From NCBI GenBank assembly GCA_016212855.1, contig JACRDP010000010.1:1-42953 (forward strand): 42,953 bases of DNA, read 5' to 3'. A program made the translations under genes and the position numbers. The DNA comes from Elusimicrobiota bacterium (GTDB lineage Bacteria > Elusimicrobiota > Elusimicrobia > UBA1565 > UBA9628). The notes beneath the pieces were generated by a model. That model did not search any database and was not told the origin of the DNA. It saw only the letters and a list, made by a program, of their open reading frames with translations. Positions 1 to 8,082 of this stretch are shown here, piece by piece. Position 1 is the first letter of the stretch, and every line of letters begins with the position of its first letter.

Positions 1-1
1 C

Positions 2-373
2 GCCGCGCCCGCGACGTCGTTCTCCAGCGCGGCCGCCGCGGTGCCGCTCAAGCGCGATCCGACTTTGTCGCCCTACGATCAGGTGCGCCTGCTGGAGGAG
101 GAAGAGTCGCGGCGCCGCGCCGCCGAGGAGCTCGAGGCGCTCAAGAACAGGAAGAACACTCCGAGGAGAATTCCCAAAGTCGATCCGAAGACTCTCGTCG
201 AACTGCAGGGCATCATCAGCGGCGCCGACGGGTTCAAGGCCATCGTCAACGGCGACCTCGTCGGCGTCGGCGAGACCATCAACAAGGTCCGGGTGGTCCG
301 CATCAACGACGCCGGCGTCGTGTTCGATTACAAGGGACAAAAATTTACCAAGACGGTGAGCCGGGATGAGTAG
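2..373 (+). CDS. PilP/GspC-like pilus or secretion assembly protein (5' end outside window)
   Basis: The reading frame is open from base 2, so the gene probably starts left of the window; an in-frame GTG at 41 would give 110 residues. The visible part has an Ala-rich stretch, a charged helix rich in Glu and Arg, then a compact C-terminal domain with the pattern LQGIISGADGFKAIVNG followed by GVGETI and a VV-F-Y-G-KF strand. That pattern is typical of PilP and of the GspC homology region, which link the inner-membrane assembly platform to the secretin. It overlaps or abuts the secretin gene, and the pilM-N-O-P-Q order is the usual one, so the missing upstream genes are probably pilM, pilN and pilO. 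PilP versus GspC cannot be decided here. Confidence 0.7.
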   Translation, partial: AAPATSFSSAAAAVPLKRDPTLSPYDQVRLLEEEESRRRAAEELEALKNRKNTPRRIPKVDPKTLVELQGIISGADGFKAIVNGDLVGVGETINKVRVVRINDAGVVFDYKGQKFTKTVSRDE

Positions 374-389
374 AGACGCGGGAGGCACC

Positions 390-2090
390 ATGATTCGCAC
401 TCACGAGAGCCGCTGGAAGAAAGTCGCGAGGGGCGCCGTCGCGCTGCTCGTCTCGCTGGTTTTGGCCGCGTCCGGCCCCGGCGAGGCCTTCGCCCAGCGG
501 CGGCGCGCCGAGCCCGAGGCGAATCCTCAATTTAATCAGGCCCCCGCGGGGGGAGGCGGCCCGATCGGAGAGGCCGAGCCGCAGGCGCCGACCGGCGGAG
601 CTCCCGCCGACGACGACGCGCCCACGCCCCGCCAGGTGCAGGGCGTGCAGATCGGCGCCTCCGCGCCCGCGCGCGGAGGCGGCACGGCGTCTTTGGCGCC
701 GCTCGACATGCGCGTGACGGTGCGCGTCAAGGGCGCTCCGCTGGCGACCTTCCTCGACACCATCTCCGCCCAGGCCAAGGTGAACTTCATCATCACCGAG
801 GGCCTCGAGTCCAAGCGCGTGACGGCATTCTTGCAGAACGTCACCGTGCGCGAGGCGCTCCAGGTCCTGCTCGAAATCAAGGGCCTGACCTACCAGCAGA
901 TCGGCAAGAGCAACACCTACGTGGTGACCCCGCGCTCGAAGCAGGTCGAGAACCTGATCACGCGCATCTACACGTTGAGCTTCATTCCGCTCATCGCGCT
1001 CGCCGGCGACTCGAACTCCTCGGTGCCCACGCCCGGTGGTGGCGCGCCCGGCGGCGCCGCCGCGGCGCCGGCGGGGCCCGGGGCGCCCGGCACCGGCGCG
1101 GCCACGGCGTCCGACGTCGCCATCATCAATGTCCTTAAAAGCGTCCTGTCCAAATCGGGCCACGTCGAGATCGAGCCGCGCACGAACGCGCTGATCGTCA
1201 CCGACATTCCAGAGGTGTTCCCTCAGGTCGAGCAGATCATCGCCGAGCTCGACAAGAAGGCGCCGCAGGTCTTGATCGAAGCTCAGATCGTCGAAATCGA
1301 CTCCCAACGTTCCCGCGAACTCGGCTTCGAGTGGGGCGGCCCCAACGGCGAACTCGGGACTTTTACCGGCGGCCAGCGCGACACGACCTTCCCGCTCAAC
1401 CTGCCGGGCAACCTCAACCGCACGCGCTTCTTTGATCCGCTGAGCCCGGGCAACGGCATTATCAGCACGCTCGGCAGCTCGGACAGCAAGCCCACCGAAG
1501 GGGTCTTCGTCACCAGCACGGGCTTCTTGAAGACGAGCGTGCTCGACCTGACCTCGCTGAAGATCGCCCTGCGCGCCTTGATCTCCCGCTCCGAGGCGCG
1601 CTTCCTGGGCAAGCCCAAGATATTGACGCTCAATAACAAGAGCGCCGTCATCGAGATCAGCGCGAAGGAGGCGACGAACTTTGAAGTGTCCCAGGCCGGT
1701 GCGAGCGGCGGCACCAGCCTGCAGATCGCGGGCGTGCATCGCGAGGACACCGGGCTGATCTTGAAGGTGACGCCTCAGGTCAACAAGGAGGGCTATATCA
1801 CCATGCTTGTCCAGCCCTCCTTCACCGACGTGCAGGAGGCGTCGATCTCCGTGACCAACAGCCGGGTCTTCAACCCGATCAAGCGCTCGGCGTCGACCTT
1901 GGTCCGCATCAAGAACGGCCAGACCTTGGTTCTCGGCGGCCTGCTGCGCTCGACCGAGACCAAGGTCGTGCGCAAGGTCCCGTTTTTCGGCTACATTCCG
2001 ATCATCGGCTGGCTGTTCACCAGCTCCTCGACGCGGCGGGCCAATTCCGACCTCGTCATCTTCATCACTCCGACGATCGTGTCCGATTAA
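390..2090 (+). CDS. Secretin, PilQ/GspD family
   Basis: Outer-membrane secretin forming the multimeric channel for a type IV pilus or type II secretion. I chose the ATG at 390 because GGAGG lies at 381-385, four bases upstream; an ATG at 366 in the same frame would overlap the previous gene by 8 bases. The 566-residue product starts with a basic then hydrophobic signal peptide ending near FAQRRR. An STN/N0-like domain follows (about 100-180), then an N-domain interrupted by a Gly/Ala/Pro-rich insert (about 212-240), and the conserved secretin core from VLIEAQIVEI to the end, including NGQTLVLGGLLRS and the closing VIFITPTIV. No lipobox is visible. It is followed by pilB-, pilC- and pilin-like genes, which favours a pilus-type machine. 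Confidence 0.92.
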   Translation: MIRTHESRWKKVARGAVALLVSLVLAASGPGEAFAQRRRAEPEANPQFNQAPAGGGGPIGEAEPQAPTGGAPADDDAPTPRQVQGVQIGASAPARGGGTASLAPLDMRVTVRVKGAPLATFLDTISAQAKVNFIITEGLESKRVTAFLQNVTVREALQVLLEIKGLTYQQIGKSNTYVVTPRSKQVENLITRIYTLSFIPLIALAGDSNSSVPTPGGGAPGGAAAAPAGPGAPGTGAATASDVAIINVLKSVLSKSGHVEIEPRTNALIVTDIPEVFPQVEQIIAELDKKAPQVLIEAQIVEIDSQRSRELGFEWGGPNGELGTFTGGQRDTTFPLNLPGNLNRTRFFDPLSPGNGIISTLGSSDSKPTEGVFVTSTGFLKTSVLDLTSLKIALRALISRSEARFLGKPKILTLNNKSAVIEISAKEATNFEVSQAGASGGTSLQIAGVHREDTGLILKVTPQVNKEGYITMLVQPSFTDVQEASISVTNSRVFNPIKRSASTLVRIKNGQTLVLGGLLRSTETKVVRKVPFFGYIPIIGWLFTSSSTRRANSDLVIFITPTIVSD

Positions 2091-2131
2091 AGGCCGATAT
2101 GGTCGGAATATGGATTATATAGGGAGGGGGC

Positions 2132-2159
2132 TTGACTTCCCGCAGGGGGGGGCTATACT
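2132..2159 (+). promoter_or_regulatory. Sigma70-type promoter for the ATPase gene
   Basis: TTGACT at 2132-2137 and TATACT at 2154-2159 are separated by 16 bases. The start codon is at 2191, giving a leader of about 25 bases with a GGGAAGG purine run at 2172-2178 as a possible, rather distant, ribosome binding site. It suggests that the ATPase onward can be transcribed separately from the secretin. Predicted from sequence only. Confidence 0.6.
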
Positions 2160-2190
2160 TCGGTAAGTAAAGGGAAGGTAAAAAACCCGA

Positions 2191-3918
2191 ATGTCCAACC
2201 TCGCCGAAATACTCGTCAGCAGCGGCGTCCTCACGGAAGACCAGCGCGACAAGGCCCAGAAAGCCGCCGTGCAGAGCCGGTGCCACTTCAGCGAAGCCGC
2301 CGTGAAGCTCGGCTTCACGAAGGAAGACGACATCGCCGTCGCCCTCTCGAAGCAGTTCGGCATCCCCTACGCGTCGCGCGAGAACAAGATCCTCAAGTCG
2401 GAGAAGGGTCAGAACCTCGAGAAGGTCGTCCCCGAGAATTACGCGCGCGAGAATCTCGTCCTGCCGCTGTTCCTCGACGAGAACGTGCTCGCCGTCGCGC
2501 TGTCCGATCCGGACAACGTGCTCCTGATCGACAACCTCAAGCTTCTCAGCGGCCACGAGATCCAGGCTTTCATCGCGACGAAGACCCAGATCCTGAAGGC
2601 GATCGACGAGTTTTACCTCGGCAGCAGCGCCATCGACACCACGCTCAACGCGAAGAAGTCCGAGGACGAAGTCGAGGACGTGCCGACGATGGGCGACGAG
2701 CGGCTCAACCTCGACCAGGTCACGGTGGACGCCGCCGGCGCCCAGACCGTTTCACTCATTAACGCTATTCTCAAACAATCCATCCAGGAGCGCACGTCGG
2801 ACATCCATATCGAAAAATACGACGAGCGCGTAGCCCTTCGCTTTCGAATTGACTGCATTCTTTATGAGCGAAGTCCTCCGCCGAAGCACCTGTTCCCGGC
2901 GATGATCTCGCGCATCAAAATTTTGTCCAAGCTCGACATCGCCGAGCGCCGCCTCCCTCAGGACGGCCAGTTCTCGATCAAGGTCCAGAACCGGGTCATC
3001 GACCTGCGCGTCTCCATCTGCCCCTGCGTGTTCGGCGAGAAGGTCGTCATGCGCTTGCTCGACAAAGGCGCGGTCGAACTCGACATCAACAAGGTCGGTC
3101 TCGATCCGAAGCAGCGCGACGACATCATCGAGGCGGCCAACAAGCCGCACGGCCTGTTCTTCATGACCGGCCCCACGGGTTCCGGTAAAACGACCACGCT
3201 CGGCGCCATCCTGAACACGATCAAGAGCCCCGACATCAACATCATGACGATCGAGGACCCGGTCGAGCTCAAGATCGAGGGGATCAACCAGGTGCAGGTT
3301 CGAGCGAATATCGGCCTCACGTTCGCGTCCGCGCTGCGTTCCTTCCTGCGCCAAGACCCCGACGTCATCCTCGTCGGCGAGGTTCGCGACCAGGAAACCG
3401 CCCAAACCTGCCTGCGCGCCGCGCTGACGGGCCACTTGGTCATCTCAACTTTGCACACCAACGACGCCCTGTCCTGCGTCGCCCGCCTCATCGACATGGG
3501 CATCGAGCCCTTCATGCTCGCGAACTCGCTTCAGCTGGCGGCCGCGCAGCGCCTCGTGCGCCTGCTGTGCCCGCTGTGCAAGAAGCCCGCGAAGGTTCCC
3601 GCGGACCTGGCCGAACAGGTCGTGCGCGAGGCCTTGCTCGAGACGCCCCCGGACCCCGCCTCCGTCGTTTTCTATGAAGCGCGGGGTTGCGACAAATGCT
3701 CCCGCACGGGTTACGCCGGACGAAAGGCGATCTATGAAGTCTACAAGCTCAACGCCGCGATGAAGGAGATCATCTATCGCTACGGCGCCGACGTGGGCAA
3801 GCTCAAGAAGGCCGGCGAGGAAGCCGGGATGTGGACGATGCGGGCTTCGGGCTTCCGCAAAGTCATCAACGGTTTGACGACGATCGACGAAGTGATGTCC
3901 GTGACCGTGTCGGATTGA
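2191..3918 (+). CDS. pilB: Type IV pilus / type II secretion extension ATPase, PilB/GspE family
   Basis: Cytoplasmic hexameric ATPase that powers pilin polymerisation. The 575-residue protein has the full family layout: an N-terminal MshEN/GspE-N domain (about 1-150), the linker and N2 domain with SDIHIEKYDERVALRFRID, Walker A GPTGSGKTTT near residue 327, the Asp box TIEDPVE, Walker B with DPDVILVGEVRD near 389, and the His box STLHTNDA. A four-cysteine zinc site is present as CPLC near 460 and CDKC near 500, which is typical of PilB/GspE and absent from PilT. Gene order secretin-ATPase-platform-pilin supports the role. PilB versus GspE rests on context. Confidence 0.93.
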   Translation: MSNLAEILVSSGVLTEDQRDKAQKAAVQSRCHFSEAAVKLGFTKEDDIAVALSKQFGIPYASRENKILKSEKGQNLEKVVPENYARENLVLPLFLDENVLAVALSDPDNVLLIDNLKLLSGHEIQAFIATKTQILKAIDEFYLGSSAIDTTLNAKKSEDEVEDVPTMGDERLNLDQVTVDAAGAQTVSLINAILKQSIQERTSDIHIEKYDERVALRFRIDCILYERSPPPKHLFPAMISRIKILSKLDIAERRLPQDGQFSIKVQNRVIDLRVSICPCVFGEKVVMRLLDKGAVELDINKVGLDPKQRDDIIEAANKPHGLFFMTGPTGSGKTTTLGAILNTIKSPDINIMTIEDPVELKIEGINQVQVRANIGLTFASALRSFLRQDPDVILVGEVRDQETAQTCLRAALTGHLVISTLHTNDALSCVARLIDMGIEPFMLANSLQLAAAQRLVRLLCPLCKKPAKVPADLAEQVVREALLETPPDPASVVFYEARGCDKCSRTGYAGRKAIYEVYKLNAAMKEIIYRYGADVGKLKKAGEEAGMWTMRASGFRKVINGLTTIDEVMSVTVSD

Positions 3919-3943
3919 CAGGGCTTCCAACGCCTGTTACACT
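3915..3943 (+). promoter_or_regulatory. Strong promoter overlapping the pilB stop codon, driving pilC
   Basis: TTGACA at 3915-3920, a 17-base spacer and TACACT at 3938-3943, with TGT just before the -10 (extended -10). The -35 contains the TGA stop of the ATPase gene. The predicted transcription start is near 3950, only a few bases before the ATG at 3953, so the mRNA would be leaderless or nearly so. A GGGG at 3944-3947 could alternatively act as a weak ribosome binding site on longer transcripts. Confidence 0.65.
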
Positions 3944-3952
3944 GGGGAAATA

Positions 3953-5170
3953 ATGGCACGTTACGCCTACACCGTCCAGGACAGCAAGGGAGAGACGTCC
4001 TCCGGCGCGCTCGAAGCGGAAAACGAGAACGAGGCCATCAATTCCCTGCAGGCGAAAGGATATTTCATCCTTTCGATCATCGCCGACAAGGCCGGCGGCG
4101 GCGCCGCCGCCAAGGCGTCGGGCGGCGGCGGCACGCCGGCCCTGCGCGACCTGGTCTTCTTCGCCGAGCAGCTGTCGACCCTTCTCAACGGCGGCGTGCC
4201 CCTCGTGCGCGCGCTCTCTCTTCTGGGCGAGAACTCGAGTTCAAAAGCCCTCCAATACGCCCTCGCTCAAGTCACCAAGGACGTGTCGAGCGGCACGGCC
4301 CTGTACCGCGCGCTGGAGCGCCACCCGAAGGCGTTCGACACCTTGTGGGTCTCGCTCGTGCAGGCCGGCGAAATGGGCGGTCAGCTGCCCAAGGTGCTCA
4401 AGCAGATCGGCGCCTACATCCACTCTCAGGCCGAAATCCAGGGCAAGATCATCACGGCGATGGCCTATCCCGGCGTGCTGATGACGGTCTCCGGCGGCGT
4501 GCTCCTCTTCTTCATCATCAAGATCGTCCCCGTGTTCGCGGAGATCTTCGCGAGCTTCAACGTGAAGCTCCCGCCGCTGACCGCGGCCATCATCGTCGTC
4601 TCGAACCTCCTGGTCCACCACCTCGCCGGCCTGATCATCACGATCATCGCGATCTGGTTCGTGTGGAACGCGTACGTCTCCACGGAGGCCGGACAGGAAA
4701 CGCAGTGGAACATCCTCTTCGGGCTGCCGCTGGCCGGCGACTTCCTGAAGAACATCATGATCGAGCGCATGCTGACGACGCTCTCCACCCTCATCGAATC
4801 CGGCGTCAGCATCCTCAACGCGATCACCGTGCTCGAGGGCGTCTTCGCCAACAACATCATCTTCAAGCGCGTGCTGCAGCAGGTCAAGAGCGACGTCGCG
4901 GGCGGGAAGTCCATCTCGCAGTCGTTCAAGAAGACCGGCGCGCTTCCCTCGCTGGTGACCGAGATGATGTTCATGGGCGAGGAGTCGGGAAAGCTCCCCG
5001 ACATGCTCGTCACCTTGTCCGGATTTTACAAGGAGCAGATCGACCAGTTCACGCGCCGCTTCAACGCGATCATCGAGCCGATCATGGTCGTCGCCGTCGG
5101 CGCCCTCGTCGGCGTCATCGTGCTCGCCGTGTTCCTGCCGATCTTCAAGCTGTCGAGCCTGGGGAAATAA
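3953..5170 (+). CDS. pilC: Inner-membrane platform protein, PilC/GspF family
   Basis: Polytopic inner-membrane protein that couples the ATPase to pilin assembly. The 405 residues contain two T2SSF domains (about 66-190 and 270-395), each with a GVPLVRAL or GVSILNAI-type helical bundle, and three hydrophobic segments (about 170-195, 215-240 and 370-395). The N-terminus MARYAYTVQDSKG is the usual short PilC N-domain. A Gly/Ala-rich linker lies near residues 48-60. The stop TAA shares a base with the ATG of the pilin gene (TAATG), so the two are translationally coupled. Length matches the family. Confidence 0.93.
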   Translation: MARYAYTVQDSKGETSSGALEAENENEAINSLQAKGYFILSIIADKAGGGAAAKASGGGGTPALRDLVFFAEQLSTLLNGGVPLVRALSLLGENSSSKALQYALAQVTKDVSSGTALYRALERHPKAFDTLWVSLVQAGEMGGQLPKVLKQIGAYIHSQAEIQGKIITAMAYPGVLMTVSGGVLLFFIIKIVPVFAEIFASFNVKLPPLTAAIIVVSNLLVHHLAGLIITIIAIWFVWNAYVSTEAGQETQWNILFGLPLAGDFLKNIMIERMLTTLSTLIESGVSILNAITVLEGVFANNIIFKRVLQQVKSDVAGGKSISQSFKKTGALPSLVTEMMFMGEESGKLPDMLVTLSGFYKEQIDQFTRRFNAIIEPIMVVAVGALVGVIVLAVFLPIFKLSSLGK

Positions 5171-5667
5171 TGAACAATCAAAAAGGCTTCACTTTGATCG
5201 AGCTGCTCGTCGTCGTGCTCATCATCGGCATCCTCGCCGCGGTGGGCGTGCCGTCCTACCTGAAGAGCGTGGAGACGACGAAGGCCGACGACGCCGTCGC
5301 GATGGTCAACATGATCGGGACGACGAACAAGATGTTCGCCCTCGATCACAACAACTCCTACGTGGTCGGCACCTTCCCGGTCGCGGCGAACACGGGCTGC
5401 GGCGCCGGCGCCTGCCCGGCGGCCGGGCCGTACACGACCGCCTGCTTCCTGGTCTTCTGCAAGTACCTCGCCGACCAAAACTTCGGCTCCAAGCCCTACA
5501 CCCTCAATGCCTGCGATCCCGGAGGCGCCGCGTGCGGTTCCAGCGGCGTCCAGGCGACGGCCGACGCGAAGCGCAAAGCGGGCGCGTACGCCGCGTGGGG
5601 CTACTATCAGACTTCACAGGGGGTGATCACGGGTTATGGCGCAGGCGTACCGGCTCCGACGTACTGA
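5170..5667 (+). CDS. pilA: Type IV major pilin-like protein
   Basis: Structural pilin or major pseudopilin of the apparatus. The 165-residue product has a six-residue leader MNNQKG, then the class III N-methylation site FTLIELLVVVLIIGILAAV with Glu at mature position 5 and the hydrophobic spine helix. The globular part is rich in Gly, Ala and Cys (seven Cys, several as CGAGAC, TACF, FCK, NACD and AACGS), suggesting disulfide bonds. A TAATG overlap couples it to pilC. A strong RNA hairpin follows directly after the stop (5669-5698). I call it the major pilin from its position and intact leader; expression level cannot be judged from sequence. Confidence 0.88.
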   Translation: MNNQKGFTLIELLVVVLIIGILAAVGVPSYLKSVETTKADDAVAMVNMIGTTNKMFALDHNNSYVVGTFPVAANTGCGAGACPAAGPYTTACFLVFCKYLADQNFGSKPYTLNACDPGGAACGSSGVQATADAKRKAGAYAAWGYYQTSQGVITGYGAGVPAPTY

Positions 5668-6184
5668 GGCCCCTTTCCGAACGGATTTCGGAAGGGGCGC
5701 TTCCTCGCTTACCGCTCGGTCGAGCGCTGCAGGCTACACCCTCATCGAGGTGATGGTGGCCATGCTGTTGACTTCGGTGATGGTCACCTCGGTGTTCAGC
5801 GTGGCCCTCACCGTCAAGACCGGCGGCAATAAGGGCGAGCGCAAGCTCAAGGCGGCGGCCGGAGCGCGCCTGATCGCCTCGCAGCTCAAGAATTTCGTCA
5901 CCGGCGACCCCACCAGCACCGTCGCGGGCCTGACCGGGCCGGGAGTGGGCACGAACAAGTGGTCCATGGACGGCGGCGGCGTGGACGACACCAGCTGCGT
6001 GGACTGCTACGCGCTGACCCCGGGCAGCCACACCTTGACCGGCATCCTGGGCGCGACGTTCGAGGGGGCGCCGTTCAACGCCCGCGTCATCTATTTCGTC
6101 ACCGCGACGGACACCATCACCGACGGCGTCAACACCCGCCCGGTCCCCTCGGTCAGCATCACCACAACCTGGACGGATCCATGA
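5636..6184 (+). CDS. Minor pilin / pseudopilin with unusually long leader (PilV/GspI-like)
   Basis: Prepilin-like protein of 182 residues. The only start codon in frame before the prepilin motif is the ATG at 5636, inside the end of the pilin gene, giving a 33-residue basic leader before the cleavage site AAG|YTLIEVMVAML, with Glu at mature position 5. Classic leaders are 5-10 residues, though long leaders are known for some minor pilins. The mature part has a hydrophobic helix, then a Gly/Thr-rich region with TSCVDCY. It ends in TGA overlapping the next ATG (ATGA). Probable role: part of the pilus tip or priming complex. Confidence 0.75.
   Translation: MAQAYRLRRTEAPFRTDFGRGASSLTARSSAAGYTLIEVMVAMLLTSVMVTSVFSVALTVKTGGNKGERKLKAAAGARLIASQLKNFVTGDPTSTVAGLTGPGVGTNKWSMDGGGVDDTSCVDCYALTPGSHTLTGILGATFEGAPFNARVIYFVTATDTITDGVNTRPVPSVSITTTWTDP
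5669..5698 (+). other. Stable RNA hairpin between major and minor pilin genes
   Basis: The arms 5669-5681 and 5687-5698 pair over 12 bases with one bulged T and a CGGAT loop. It begins one base after the pilin stop codon and lies inside the leader-coding region of the next gene. No T-run follows, so it is not a clean intrinsic terminator. It more likely stabilises or processes the pilin mRNA, or lowers expression of the downstream minor pilins. Inference from sequence only. Confidence 0.6.
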
Positions 6185-6870
6185 ACACGAAAGCGTTCTC
6201 GATCATCGAGCTCGTCATCGCGATCTCACTGGCTTCGTTCGTGCTCGTCGGCGTGGCCTCGATCGCCGCGCAGATGGCGCGCAGCCAGGTCGAGGGCATC
6301 CGCGGCGGCACGGCCACCGGCTGGTCGCTCGTGAGCTATCTGTCCATGGCCAAGGAGATCGAGGACGCAAACGTCCTGGCCTACCCGATCGCCAACGGCG
6401 CGGCCGCGGACTCCCTCGTCGTCTGCAAGAACTGGTCGCGGATGCAGGGCGCTTTGCCGGGCGGGCCGCTCGACACCAACGCCGGCGCGATGGAGGCCGT
6501 CGTTCAGTACTGCGTCGACACGACCGACCCCGCGAATCTCGTCGTGCGCCGCTTCGCGAACGTCAGCACCGTCGCGGCCAACGCCGCTCCCTGCCCGTGC
6601 CCCGGCGCTCCCGGCCCCTGCGGCGCGGCCCCGGTCACGTGCACCTCGGCTCCGACGGGCACCTGGACGGAGACGGGCGTGATCGGCTACCGCATGGAGC
6701 GGCTCGCGGGCTTCCCGTCCATGTTCACGCGCGACGACGGCATCGGCGGCGTGCGCGTGCGTTACGTGATCGGCCGCCAGACTCCGACCGTGAACGACCC
6801 CAATCCGAAGAACACCCCTTTCAATTTCGGCATCGCGATGCAGAAACAGTACAGCAGCACTCTTGATTAA
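6181..6870 (+). CDS. Minor pilin / pseudopilin (PilW/GspJ-like)
   Basis: A 229-residue prepilin-like protein. The leader MNTKA is followed by FSIIELVIAISLASFVLVGV with Glu at mature position 5; the residue before the cut is Ala rather than the usual Gly. The globular domain contains paired Cys (VVCKNW, QYCVDT, CPCP, PCGA, TCTS) and a Pro/Ala-rich loop. The ATG overlaps the previous stop (ATGA). Size and order after a PilV-like gene suggest the PilW/GspJ position in a minor pilin tip complex. I do not recognise a closer family. Confidence 0.75.
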   Translation: MNTKAFSIIELVIAISLASFVLVGVASIAAQMARSQVEGIRGGTATGWSLVSYLSMAKEIEDANVLAYPIANGAAADSLVVCKNWSRMQGALPGGPLDTNAGAMEAVVQYCVDTTDPANLVVRRFANVSTVAANAAPCPCPGAPGPCGAAPVTCTSAPTGTWTETGVIGYRMERLAGFPSMFTRDDGIGGVRVRYVIGRQTPTVNDPNPKNTPFNFGIAMQKQYSSTLD

Positions 6871-7234
6871 GAAACCTTCCCGCGGCTCCGTCCTGATCCA
6901 TGTCCTCGTCACGGGCATCATCGTCGCTTTCATCGCGGCGGGGCTCTTGCGCATGGTGCTGATGAACTACATCGCGGTCGACCGCGCGAGCAAGGGCGCG
7001 CAGAACCGCAAGGAGGCCGAGGCGATGCTCCAGCGCGCGCTGACGTACTGGAACAAGAGCAACATCGTCTGCTCGAGCGACCCGACTTATTTCGTGTGCG
7101 CGCCGGCGTCCGTGGCCGTGCCCGGGACCTGCAACTGCTCCTGCCCCAGCGCCGCGGCGGTCCCCCGCGTCGTCGTCACCGGCGGCGCCGCGCCGCCGTG
7201 CACGATCACCATCATCTCCTCCGATCCCAATTGA
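6863..7234 (+). CDS. Short pilin-like protein (PilX/GspK-like tip component, tentative)
   Basis: The 123-residue product probably starts at TTG 6863, overlapping the previous gene by 8 bases; no ATG is available. The N-terminus has a basic leader then RG|SVLIHVLVTGIIVAFIAAGLL, one long hydrophobic helix. The fifth mature residue is His, not Glu; absence of Glu5 is a known trait of GspK/PilX-type tip subunits. The rest contains a Cys-rich segment (VCSS, FVCAP, GTCNCSCPS, PPC). It is much shorter than PilX or GspK, so the family call is tentative. It runs into the hpnK-like gene with a TTGA overlap. Confidence 0.6.
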   Translation: MIKKPSRGSVLIHVLVTGIIVAFIAAGLLRMVLMNYIAVDRASKGAQNRKEAEAMLQRALTYWNKSNIVCSSDPTYFVCAPASVAVPGTCNCSCPSAAAVPRVVVTGGAAPPCTITIISSDPN

Positions 7235-8010
7235 CGCGCCGACTGATCATCACGGCCGACGATTTCGGCGACACCCCGGGCGTCAACGCGGCGGTGCTCA
7301 AGGCCTATCGCGAGGGCGTCCTGCGCTTCGCGAGCCTCATGGTTCTGCGGCCCGCGGCCGCGGCGGCGGCCGAGATCGCGAAGGAGCACCCCGGACTGGG
7401 CGTGGGCCTGCACCTCGAACTGTGCGCCGGGGCGCCCGGGAAAGCGGGCCTGCGTTATTTCTTCGACTCGAAGGCCCGCGCGGGCCTAGAGGGGGAAATC
7501 CGCTCTCAAATCGAAGCTTTATTGAAGCTCGGCGTGACGCCGACTCATATCGACGGTCACATCAACGTCCACGTCCACCCCGTGATCTTTCCCGCGGTTT
7601 GCCGCTTGGCCCGCGAATACAGCATCCCGCGCGTGCGTCTGCCCTCCGGCGAGTGGGAGGCCCTCAAGGGCTTCCCCGGCGCGGAAACGGCCGGCACGGC
7701 CTTCCTGGCGGGCGTTTTCGGGACGATGGGCTCTTGGGTCGGATGCGCGGCCGCCGAACTCGACGTCCCCCGCACTTGGGGCCTGCTGCGCTCGGGGATC
7801 ATGAAGGAGGACTACGTTCTCTGGCTGCTGTCCCGTCTGCCCGAAGGGACGACCGAGCTCTATTTTCATCCGACTACGGATGAGCGCCTGAGAGCGACCG
7901 ACGTTCCCTCCCCCTCGCATCAAAGCGTCACGGAGCTGGAGACATTGATGAGCCCGCGCGTACGCCGCGCGATCGAAGACGGCGATATCGAGCTGATCAA
8001 GGCCCGTTAA
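7231..8010 (+). CDS. hpnK: HpnK/ChbG (YdjC) family hopanoid-associated deacetylase
   Basis: Predicted metal-dependent deacetylase of 259 residues. The N-terminus RRLIITADDFGDTPGVN holds the Asp pair that binds metal; GLGVGLHLELCAG and THIDGHINVHVHP supply the His ligands. In hopanoid clusters HpnK removes the acetyl group from N-acetylglucosaminyl-bacteriohopanetetrol made by HpnI, before HpnJ contracts the ring. The start is TTG 7231, overlapping the previous TGA (TTGA), with no clear ribosome binding site, so translation probably depends on coupling to the pilin-like gene. ChbG acting on chitooligosaccharides is the alternative, but hpnI and hpnJ homologues lie within 3 kb on the other strand. 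Confidence 0.82.
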   Translation: MTRRLIITADDFGDTPGVNAAVLKAYREGVLRFASLMVLRPAAAAAAEIAKEHPGLGVGLHLELCAGAPGKAGLRYFFDSKARAGLEGEIRSQIEALLKLGVTPTHIDGHINVHVHPVIFPAVCRLAREYSIPRVRLPSGEWEALKGFPGAETAGTAFLAGVFGTMGSWVGCAAAELDVPRTWGLLRSGIMKEDYVLWLLSRLPEGTTELYFHPTTDERLRATDVPSPSHQSVTELETLMSPRVRRAIEDGDIELIKAR

Positions 8011-8026
8011 ACGGCGGTTGCCTGAG

Positions 8027-8048
8027 CAACTATCCTTGAGGATAGTTG
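8027..8048. terminator. Bidirectional terminator-like hairpin between convergent hpnK and hpnL
   Basis: A perfect 9-bp stem (CAACTATCC / GGATAGTTG) with a TTGA loop. An outer GGCGG/CCGCC pair at 8013-8017 and 8051-8055 could extend it. It lies in the 72-base gap between two genes facing each other, where a shared terminator is expected. There is no clear T-run, so strength is uncertain. Confidence 0.6.
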
Positions 8049-8082
8049 TCCCGCCTCGTAGGGTGGAGCGGGCGCCGGCTCG

